Positions 1 to 5,291 of a DNA stretch of 11,122 nt are shown here, piece after piece; position 1 is the stretch's first letter; every line of letters begins with the position of its first letter. The stretch spans positions 1-11,122 of the forward strand of contig JAAZIF010000183.1 in the NCBI GenBank assembly GCA_012510335.1. Reading direction: 5' to 3'. This DNA comes from Methanomicrobiales archaeon (lineage in GTDB: Archaea > Halobacteriota > Methanomicrobia > Methanomicrobiales > Methanoculleaceae). Made by a program: the position numbers and the translations under genes. Below the pieces are notes generated by a model, which had not been told where the DNA came from, searched no databases, and saw nothing but the letters and a program-made list of their open reading frames with translations.

Positions 1-665
1 GGGGGGAGAACTTCGAGGTTCTATGCGAGACGGTCAAGAGAACCGCCTTCAAGGTCACCCGCGCGGGGCAGCTCGTCGCCCAGGAGGCATCGGAGAGGCT
101 CGGGATCCCGTTCGGTATAGTGGATCTCTCCCTTGCTCCCACCCCCTCCGTCGGGGACAGCGTCGCCGGCATCCTTGAGGAGATGGGGCTTGAGTCGGTC
201 GGTGCGCCGGGGACGACGGCCGCCCTCGCCCTCTTAAATGACCAGGTGAAGAAAGGAGGTATCATGGCGAGCTCGTTTGTCGGCGGGCTCTCGGGCGCGT
301 TCATCCCGGTCAGCGAGGATCGGGGGATGATCGATGCGGTTATGCGCGGTGCCCTCACCATCGAGAAGCTCGAGGCGATGACATGCGTATGCTCGGTCGG
401 CCTCGATATGATCGCGATCCCGGGCGACACCCCCGCATCGACCATATCCGGCATAATCGCGGACGAGGCCGCCATCGGTATGATCAACAGCAAGACGACC
501 GCCGTCCGGTTGATCCCGGTTATAGGAAAGGGCGTCGGCGAGATCGTCGAGTTCGGCGGGCTGCTCGGGCGTGCGCCGGTCCAGGCGGTAAACAGGTTTG
601 GCTGCGCCGACTTCATCAACCGCGGCGGCCGGATTCCCGCACCGGTTCATAGTTTCAAGAACTGA
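1..665 (+). CDS. PFL-like family protein (DUF711/UPF0210), C-terminal part
   Basis: The frame is open from base 3 to the TGA at 663-665, so about 220 residues are visible and the N-terminal half lies outside the window; full family members are about 450 residues. The frame has the glycine-rich, hydrophobic pattern of the DUF711/UPF0210 family: a segment reading LAPTPSVGDSVAGILEEMG, then GGLSGAFIPVSEDRGM, a cysteine pair in CVCSVGLDM, IADEAAIGMINSKTTAVRLI, and an ending with VEFGGLLGRAPV. The family has a pyruvate formate-lyase-like barrel fold, but no biochemical role is established and I see no glycyl-radical loop here. It is often preceded by a small ACT-domain protein, which would be upstream of this window. 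No T-rich terminator is obvious just after the stop. Family assignment is fairly secure from motif resemblance; function is unknown. Confidence 0.82.
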   Translation, partial: GENFEVLCETVKRTAFKVTRAGQLVAQEASERLGIPFGIVDLSLAPTPSVGDSVAGILEEMGLESVGAPGTTAALALLNDQVKKGGIMASSFVGGLSGAFIPVSEDRGMIDAVMRGALTIEKLEAMTCVCSVGLDMIAIPGDTPASTISGIIADEAAIGMINSKTTAVRLIPVIGKGVGEIVEFGGLLGRAPVQAVNRFGCADFINRGGRIPAPVHSFKN

Positions 666-1039
666 GGCGCCGGCCCCCCTCCACAACACTCACGGTCTCA
701 CGAGATCACGAGCTTTCATCACCGGCCTGAAGCGCCTGGGTTTTCTCGCTCTGCCCCTTCACCCCGCAAGATAAAGCAAATCCGGAAAAGGAACTCTTTG
801 AATTTGATGTCCATGCTATCGCGGTCTGATGGTGGTTGCTGTGCCGCATAACCCCGATCCTTCGACCCGGTCCGGAAAACTGCGGGACACCCCCTCCGGC
901 CCTATATCGAGAATACTGACACATATCGCCGGCGTAATTTACTCGCCCGGAGATCAACCTGGAGGGGGGCGAGGGCGGAAGAAGGCTGCCCACCCCCCTG
1001 ACGTTTTCATACTGGAGATTCCGGAGATTAGAGCGCGGT
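666..1039. other. Convergent intergenic region without a convincing gene
   Basis: This 374-bp gap lies between two convergent stop codons. The open frames crossing it (for example 829-1059 on the plus strand) have no family resemblance, no ribosome site and a composition typical of chance frames in GC-rich DNA. No tRNA, C/D-box pair or known RNA motif was found. The only clear structure is the GC-rich hairpin at 964-998, listed separately. Confidence 0.6.
964..998. terminator. GC-rich hairpin between convergent genes
   Basis: Six G (964-969) pair with six C (993-998), and an inner GGGC (973-976) pairs with GCCC (988-991). The stem lies 42 bp beyond the stop codon of the RPA-associated gene. 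It could act as a shared 3'-end structure for both converging transcripts. There is no long T-tract on either side, so an intrinsic-terminator role is only a suggestion. Confidence 0.3.
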
Positions 1040-1606
1040 CTACATCTGGATCTGGGTGAGAGCATCGTAGACGATCTTACGGTAGAGGTCCGGCTGCGTC
1101 CCGTACTCCTCCTGGGCCTTCCGGGAGTCCTCGGTGGTCCCGAAGACGTCCAGGCGGTCCAGGGTCTCGCGGGCGGTATCCAGCACCCAGAGATCGCGGG
1201 TCTCCCGATCCACAACCGATATCGACTCCGCGTTTACCGAGACGAGACAGTTCCCGTCCTGGGTCATGAAGAGGTTTGGCTTCCCGACGACGGCGACGAA
1301 TGCCGGCGTCTCGATCCGGGCAATCTGCTGCATCGCCTCTGGCTGGTATGACCCCGCCATGATGAAGAAGGTGCCCGTAGGGTCGATCACCCTCCCGCGG
1401 TAGAAGATGTTCTGTTCACCCTGCCGCTGCTTCTCGGTGAGGGTTCCAACAACAAATATGCGGTTGCTCCTGATGCCGGTCGGGAAGATGACGTAGTTCG
1501 GACTCTTCTCGTCATCGCCCTCCTTGAACTGGTAGCGCGTCTCGCGGAACTCGGATGCAAAGACCCGGCGCGCCGGTTCACGCTCAAAGGCAGCCTGGGG
1601 TGTCAT
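1040..1606 (-). CDS. RPA-associated OB-fold protein (COG3390, RPA32-like)
   Basis: The 188-residue protein resembles the archaeal replication protein A-associated family (COG3390, called rpap in Haloferax). It is thought to act with RPA on single-stranded DNA during replication and repair. A beta-rich OB-fold-like core spans roughly residues 45-135, including FVVGTLTEK (51-59), NIFYRGRVIDPTG (66-78) and FVAVVGKP (103-110). The C-terminal third is charged and helical. The start at 1606 is fixed by a 4-nt ATGA overlap with the stop of the RPA gene, so the two are almost certainly translated together. Co-transcription of RPA with a COG3390 partner is the standard arrangement in haloarchaea, which supports the call. 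The stop is TAG at 1042-1040. No unusual feature was seen; length is normal for the family. Confidence 0.85.
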   Translation of the reverse strand: MTPQAAFEREPARRVFASEFRETRYQFKEGDDEKSPNYVIFPTGIRSNRIFVVGTLTEKQRQGEQNIFYRGRVIDPTGTFFIMAGSYQPEAMQQIARIETPAFVAVVGKPNLFMTQDGNCLVSVNAESISVVDRETRDLWVLDTARETLDRLDVFGTTEDSRKAQEEYGTQPDLYRKIVYDALTQIQM

Positions 1607-2829
1607 GCTGCCTCACCCCCGGCACGGTTCAGCAGTGTAGCCAGTTCCTGGGGCTTGAACGTGACCGGGGTGCAGGAGTCGACAAGCATCCTGCCGGCGA
1701 ACTCGCCGCCGCTGCAGGTGTAGTAGCGCCCGAGCACCGAGTTCCTGACACGGTAGAATATCTCGTCCATACCGAGCGGGTTTGACTCCGCGATCGATAT
1801 AGCCTCCTCCAGGCTGATCCCGACCAGGCTCTCGACGAGATCGCGCTGCATCAGGACGTTTCTGGCGCGTTCACCATCATCCAGGACCGCCTTCAGGCGG
1901 AGGTCATACCTGAAGTTGGGCTGGATCTCATGCACGGGACAGTAGTTCTGCCGGGAGAGGCTCCGGTTGCACCCCTCGACGGGGCAGCGCTTGATCAGGC
2001 CCGAGCCAGGAGCGACATGGACAAGAGCGCCCTGGATCTCGGTGGCGTTACGCCCGACCTCGATATCACCCTCGTCGGCGATGTACATCGCTGTGTTCAG
2101 GGCGAGGGAGAGCCGGCCGTTGTATTCATCGACGGATGCGTAGTAGATGTTGTAGACACCATCAGGCTCCAGCTTCTCCTTGCCCTCCTCTTTCCAGATG
2201 ACGAACTTGATTGTGCCGCTCTCATCGCCGAGCAGCCCGGTCTGGAGCATCCGCTCGTGGAGGACATCCCAGTCCTGGATGACCTTGGCGCGCACGCTCC
2301 CTACACCCGGTTTCAGCTCCATAATCGGTGTGATCGAGGGGATGAACGGGATACCCTCCTCCATCTGTGAGATGGTGGTGCCCGAGTGGATCTTCAGGTT
2401 CGGTGTGCCCCTGTACTCATCGACGACCGCGGACTCGATCCGGTACCAGTGACCGTACCCCATCGCGGGAACGTTTGCGCGTGTCCAGGTCACAAAGCGC
2501 ATGGCGCCGCTTGAGTCGGCGATGATCCCGTTCTGCGCGATCGAGGGTGAGAATGAAGGGGTCAGGGAGACGATCTTACCCTCGATCGTCACCCACTCGC
2601 CGGGAACGATCTCGTTTATCGGCCGGAGATCGGAGGATGAAGTCACGAGATTCGGGAGGTTGTGTTCCCGGGCGAGGTCACCTGTGACCGTCCGCTCGGC
2701 CTCGGCGATATTGACACCGAACTCCTCGACAAGGCGGCGGAGGCGGGATTCGATCTTCTGGCGATCGGGCTGTGCGCCACTTGATTCTAGTTTCCTGGAG
2801 ATTCTCTCTGTTACTTCTGATAGGTTCAT
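1603..2829 (-). CDS. rpa: Replication protein A, three OB-folds with zinc finger
   Basis: This is an archaeal single-stranded-DNA-binding protein of the RPA family, protecting ssDNA in replication, recombination and repair. Counting from the first possible ATG at 2838 (411 residues), a helical N-terminal region spans 1-65. An OB-fold follows at about 73-158 (EWVTIEGKIV, SGAMRFVTWTR), a second at about 173-255 (GVGSVRAKVIQDW, SGTIKFVIWKE), and a third at about 265-395. The third carries a C-x4-C-x9-C-x2-H zinc finger (C285, C290, C300, H303). I place the start at the ATG at 2829, three codons later: GGAGAT at 2842-2837 then sits 7 nt upstream, whereas it would overlap the ATG at 2838. The 408-residue product is normal for three-OB euryarchaeal RPA. 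It overlaps its COG3390 partner by 4 nt. Which lineage-specific paralogue (RPA1-like or RPA3-like) it represents I cannot decide. Confidence 0.92.
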   Translation of the reverse strand: MNLSEVTERISRKLESSGAQPDRQKIESRLRRLVEEFGVNIAEAERTVTGDLAREHNLPNLVTSSSDLRPINEIVPGEWVTIEGKIVSLTPSFSPSIAQNGIIADSSGAMRFVTWTRANVPAMGYGHWYRIESAVVDEYRGTPNLKIHSGTTISQMEEGIPFIPSITPIMELKPGVGSVRAKVIQDWDVLHERMLQTGLLGDESGTIKFVIWKEEGKEKLEPDGVYNIYYASVDEYNGRLSLALNTAMYIADEGDIEVGRNATEIQGALVHVAPGSGLIKRCPVEGCNRSLSRQNYCPVHEIQPNFRYDLRLKAVLDDGERARNVLMQRDLVESLVGISLEEAISIAESNPLGMDEIFYRVRNSVLGRYYTCSGGEFAGRMLVDSCTPVTFKPQELATLLNRAGGEAA

Positions 2830-2836
2830 CACATAC

Positions 2837-2842
2837 ATCTCC
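2837..2842 (-). promoter_or_regulatory. Ribosome binding site deciding the RPA start
   Basis: GGAGAT on the minus strand ends 7 nt before the ATG at 2829-2827. It overlaps the alternative ATG at 2838, which argues for the downstream start. Confidence 0.6.
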
Positions 2843-2864
2843 GATCTGTAGTTTATCTCCTGAG

Positions 2865-2873
2865 GGTATTAAG
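2865..2873 (-). promoter_or_regulatory. Possible TATA box for the RPA operon
   Basis: The minus strand reads CTTAATACC, an imperfect archaeal TATA element. Its centre predicts a transcript start near 2843, giving a leader of about 14 nt that would just include the GGAGAT ribosome site. The match to consensus is weak; spacing is the main support. Confidence 0.35.
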
Positions 2874-3069
2874 GCTGGGAGTGTGGTGTGAAAGTGAACA
2901 GCGATCAGCCTGTGGTCTGCGTGCGGCAGGGATGCCGGGCTGCCTGCACCGGCCTCGCTGACGGAGAATGCGCCGCGGCAGGGTTGCCTGTACCCGGCGG
3001 GGGTGGCCAGATGTGCCATTTCAGGTTCCGTGGCAGAATCCGGGGGCATGCGCGCCCGCCCCTCAAACG

Positions 3070-3077
3070 TATATATA
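3070..3077 (+). promoter_or_regulatory. TATA box of the DUF1858 gene
   Basis: TATATATA in a GC-rich surround is centred about 27 nt before the ATG at 3101. Archaeal transcription normally starts 25-28 nt after the TATA centre, so the transcript is predicted to begin at or next to the start codon, giving a leaderless mRNA. Confidence 0.7.
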
Positions 3078-3100
3078 GGGGCAGGGACAACATCAGGTGT

Positions 3101-3295
3101 ATGGCATTGAATGCGGACAGTACAATAGCAGAACTCCTCCGGGAAAAGCCCGAATCGGTACAGGTACTCTTCAGGTTTGGCATGGGTTGCCTTGGCTGCG
3201 CCATCGCAAACAGCGAGACGATCCGGGAAGCCGCCCAGGTGCATGGCATCCCCCTCGAAGAGATGCTCTCTGCCCTTGGCATCGCCGAGGCCTGA
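3101..3295 (+). CDS. DUF1858 redox-disulfide domain protein
   Basis: This 64-residue protein is a stand-alone DUF1858 domain (also described as the hybrid-cluster-protein-associated redox disulfide domain). It shows the family pattern: a helix ending in VLFRFGMGC, a CxxC pair at C30 and C33 (GCLGC), then NSETIREAAQVHGIPLEEML. The CxxC is expected to be a thiol-disulfide or metal-binding site; the partner is unknown. The frame stays open upstream to 2888, but I chose the ATG at 3101 because the domain begins right after it and a TATA box sits about 27 nt upstream, fitting a leaderless transcript. No properly spaced ribosome site exists: AGGTG ends 1 nt before the ATG. The gene is convergent with the cbiZ-type gene, whose stop codon begins 7 nt beyond its own. 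Confidence 0.88.
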   Translation: MALNADSTIAELLREKPESVQVLFRFGMGCLGCAIANSETIREAAQVHGIPLEEMLSALGIAEA

Positions 3296-3302
3296 AGCAG
3301 AA

Positions 3303-4184
3303 TTACGATCGATCCCTGAGGCGCTTGAGCTCCCCGAGGGTGGCCTCAGGATTTCTTTTTACGTAGTCTGCGACCACCGGGATATGCAGGAGCGTGCATC
3401 CGGCGCAGCCCCAGACACTGCCGCCGCTTGAGCTCTCGACCCACTCCCCGAGCTCCTCATCGGCGCAGGGGTAGCAGGGGCAGTAGCAGTAATCACACCG
3501 CTGCCCGGGGAAGTGGCAGGGGTAGTAGGGGCATCCCTCCTTCTGCCATTCCACCCAGTGATCCCCGCCATAGCGGCTGTATATGAAGAACGAGGGATCG
3601 CCCCGAAAAACCCGCTCCTGCTGCCGTGCGAGGGCCTCCGGGATCCCGTGGAGGATGGCCGCATGGACCCGCCGGCCGACCTCCGTCAGGGTTCCGGCGT
3701 ATGTATGTATGCCGGCCCCGCGCTCGCATGCGACAACTACCGCGTCGGTGGTGGTGCCGGGAAAATCGTACCCGAGGCCGTGGAGCGCCTGTGCCTTTGC
3801 CCCGGTCACCGTTATGATCGTCTCAAGGAGCGCTGCATCACTCATCCCCTCCCGGCTGTGGACGATGATGTTGATGGTGTGCGGGGCGGTGGGGGGCGCC
3901 GTCGGATTCGTCACGCCCGCGGTTATGAATGCCGTTATGAAGTCATACTGAAGCACGCAGAGGTGGAGCATATCGACGGCGGTCAGGAGAGAGAAGTGCT
4001 CCCGCGAGAGCCCGTGCCGGGCGAGGAGGAGGTCGATGTAGCGCGCCGGGTCGCTATCAAAGTCGCGAGGCACCGTGTTGTTCAGTATGGTCGTGACATC
4101 AGCGATGCCTCCGCGTACGCCGGTGCTGGCAGCCCTGAACTCTCCGCGGATGAAAAGAGTGCTGTCCCGGATGAAATACTTCAT
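3303..4184 (-). CDS. cbiZ: Adenosylcobinamide amidohydrolase CbiZ with cysteine-rich C-terminal domain
   Basis: The first 190 or so residues match the CbiZ family, which cleaves the aminopropanol side chain from adenosylcobinamide to give adenosylcobyric acid, letting archaea salvage incomplete cobamides. Visible family stretches are FITAFITAGVTNP (82-94), HTINIIVHSREGMSD (102-116), AKAQALHGLGYDF (129-141), TTTDAVVVA (144-152) and YAGTLTEVGRRV (162-173). Residues about 205-280 form a second domain with nine cysteines (218, 223, 230, 233, 235, 237, 240, 260, 263), resembling the cysteine-rich small domain (PF04071-like) and probably binding Zn or Fe-S. The 293-residue length is longer than CbiZ alone. 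Its ATG at 4184 overlaps the stop of the upstream NrdD-like gene (ATGA), so the two are co-translated. The 3' end contains the opposing gene's terminator hairpin. The CbiZ call is strong; the tail's role is unknown. Confidence 0.86.
   Translation of the reverse strand: MKYFIRDSTLFIRGEFRAASTGVRGGIADVTTILNNTVPRDFDSDPARYIDLLLARHGLSREHFSLLTAVDMLHLCVLQYDFITAFITAGVTNPTAPPTAPHTINIIVHSREGMSDAALLETIITVTGAKAQALHGLGYDFPGTTTDAVVVACERGAGIHTYAGTLTEVGRRVHAAILHGIPEALARQQERVFRGDPSFFIYSRYGGDHWVEWQKEGCPYYPCHFPGQRCDYCYCPCYPCADEELGEWVESSSGGSVWGCAGCTLLHIPVVADYVKRNPEATLGELKRLRDRS
3315..3360 (+). terminator. Hairpin plus T-tract terminator inside the cbiZ 3' end
   Basis: CCTGAGGC (3315-3322) and GCCTCAGG (3343-3350) form a perfect 8-bp stem, followed at once by ATTTCTTTTT (3351-3360). 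It lies 20 nt past the stop of the plus-strand DUF1858 gene and fully inside the last codons of the opposing cbiZ-type gene. The same bases therefore encode the end of that protein on the other strand. Confidence 0.6.
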
Positions 4185-4543
4185 ACAACGGAATATCGAA
4201 CCCGGTCTTTTAGTTCCTGCTGTTTGCCGGCGTTCCAGCCCGCGACATCCTGGAGGTACCCGGTCACCCTGCTGATCTGAACGACGTCATGGCTCCCGCA
4301 CTCCGGGCAGACGGCCTGGCCGCAGAGCGGGCAGTAATCGATGCTCTCGACGATAGAATGGTGGCAGTCGCAGTGATCGAGCGGGCACATTATCTCAAGC
4401 GACGTCTCGCCGCAGTGGGGGCAGGGGGTCTCGTCGATGACGAAGTGGCACGTGTGGCATTTGTAGCGTCGCTCTTCCACCGGGATCTCATCGAGGCTCC
4501 TGTATTTCTCCGCAAGTTGCAGTTGTTCCGGGCTCCAGTTCAT
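4181..4543 (-). CDS. Stand-alone NrdD-type glycyl-radical/zinc-ribbon domain protein
   Basis: The 120-residue protein resembles only the C-terminus of class III (anaerobic) ribonucleoside-triphosphate reductase NrdD. The key stretch is SRVTGYLQDV (91-100) followed by WNAGKQQELKDR (103-114). This matches the NrdD glycyl-radical loop and tail, with G95 in the place of the radical glycine (E. coli G681). Just before it is a zinc ribbon, C71-x2-C74-x4-C79-x2-C82, in the position of the four-cysteine site of NrdD but with a shorter inner loop. A second CxxC pair set (C29, C32, C41, C44) and C53, C58, C60 with H61, H62 suggest another metal site. The catalytic barrel, with the active-site cysteine, is absent. 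It could be a spare radical domain like GrcA/YfiD, a subunit of a split reductase, or a non-radical zinc protein. It has its own TATA box and is coupled to cbiZ. Confidence 0.75.
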   Translation of the reverse strand: MNWSPEQLQLAEKYRSLDEIPVEERRYKCHTCHFVIDETPCPHCGETSLEIMCPLDHCDCHHSIVESIDYCPLCGQAVCPECGSHDVVQISRVTGYLQDVAGWNAGKQQELKDRVRYSVV

Positions 4544-4564
4544 GGTACCACTCTCTGCAGGAAA

Positions 4565-4572
4565 ATATATAA
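4565..4572 (-). promoter_or_regulatory. TATA box of the NrdD-like/cbiZ operon
   Basis: The minus strand reads TTATATAT followed by TTTC. The centre is about 26 nt before the ATG at 4543, so transcription is predicted to start at the start codon or within a few bases of it. A weak GAGAGTGG stretch before the ATG could serve as a ribosome site only if transcription started further upstream. Confidence 0.65.
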
Positions 4573-4576
4573 TCCT

Positions 4577-4606
4577 TGAGATGCGGGAAAGGCCGCATCC
4601 GCCTCA
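4577..4606. promoter_or_regulatory. Interrupted inverted repeat abutting a TATA box
   Basis: TGAG plus ATGCGG (4577-4586) pairs with CCGCAT (4593-4598) plus CTCA (4603-4606), with a 6-nt loop and a 4-nt bulge. It begins 5 bp upstream of the TATA box of the NrdD-like gene and lies about 50 bp downstream of the pyrF stop. It may be the 3'-end hairpin of the deoxyhypusine synthase-pyrF transcript, an operator at the next promoter, or both. Confidence 0.4.
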
Positions 4607-4655
4607 GATCACTCATAGGGTTCGTCATCCGGAAAAGATCAGAACGGAGATCTCA

Positions 4656-5291
4656 TCATTGGCGGATGCGGGAGAAGAGCCTCGCCGCGGCAGCCGGATC
4701 CTCCGCCCCGTATATGCTCCTTCCAACGATTATACCGTCGACAAGGCAGGCCACAGCATCAGGGTCGCCTCCCTGCGCCCCGACACCTGGGGAGTAGATC
4801 GTCTTCACACCGACGATCTCGCGAAGCCGGCTGATCCGGTCCGGTCGGGTGGCGGGGGCGATTATACCGTCGGCCCGGATGGAGACGGCGAGCGCTGCAA
4901 GCCGCTCGGCCACGCCCTCGTGGAAGAACTCCGTCGCCCCGGGATGGCTCATCTCCGCGACGATGTAGGCAGATCCATCGTGATCATGTGCCACCTCGAC
5001 GCAGGCCCGCGCCGCATCGGCCCCCACGAACCCGTGGGCGATTATGGCGTCAAACCCGGCCGAGAAGACTGCTCCGGCTATGAGGCGGTTGGTGTTCGGT
5101 ATATCGGCGACCTTGAAGTCGGCTATGAGCGGGAGGCCGAGCCCGGCGAGGTCGTCGACTATGGATAGACCTGTTGCGAGGACGAGCGGGTAGCCGACCT
5201 TTATCGCGTCGATATAGGGCGCGCAGGACTCCGCGACCCGTATTGCCTCTTTCAGGTCGAGGAGATCTAGGGCGAGTATGAGTTCGGTCAT
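4656..5291 (-). CDS. pyrF: Orotidine 5'-phosphate decarboxylase
   Basis: PyrF converts OMP to UMP in the last step of de novo pyrimidine synthesis. The 211-residue protein starts at the ATG at 5291; a longer frame to 5393 runs into the upstream gene and lacks family resemblance. The active-site pattern of archaeal ODCases is complete: D9 (ALDL), K31 (AIKVGYP), then D58-x-K60-x2-D63 (IADFKVADI). The spacing between these residues matches the Methanothermobacter enzyme. Substrate phosphate/base contacts are seen as S115 (EMSHPG), Q173 (GVGAQGGDP) and R191 (VGRSIYG). The start codon overlaps the TGA of deoxyhypusine synthase by 4 nt (ATGA), and GAGAGG lies a few bases upstream inside that gene, so the pair is translationally coupled. 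Length is typical for archaeal PyrF. Confidence 0.96.
   Translation of the reverse strand: MTELILALDLLDLKEAIRVAESCAPYIDAIKVGYPLVLATGLSIVDDLAGLGLPLIADFKVADIPNTNRLIAGAVFSAGFDAIIAHGFVGADAARACVEVAHDHDGSAYIVAEMSHPGATEFFHEGVAERLAALAVSIRADGIIAPATRPDRISRLREIVGVKTIYSPGVGAQGGDPDAVACLVDGIIVGRSIYGAEDPAAAARLFSRIRQ

Noticed and set aside
809..835. C/D-box-like pair (TTGATGT and CTGAT) in the first intergenic region
   Set aside because: The C box departs from RTGATGA and no terminal stem or inner C'/D' boxes are present.
706..1215. A 169-codon minus-strand frame near the end of the RPA-associated gene
   Set aside because: It overlaps the real COG3390-type gene in another frame, and its composition (R, P, S, W rich) is that of chance frames in GC-rich DNA.
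2923..2983. GCGGCAGGG repeated at 2923 and 2975 in the RPA/DUF1858 spacer
   Set aside because: Two copies of a GC-rich 9-mer in GC-rich DNA, away from both promoters, are not enough to call a regulatory site.
2888..3100. Upstream extension of the DUF1858 reading frame
   Set aside because: The frame is open, but the extension crosses the TATA box at 3070-3077 and is not part of the conserved domain, so the ATG at 3101 is preferred.
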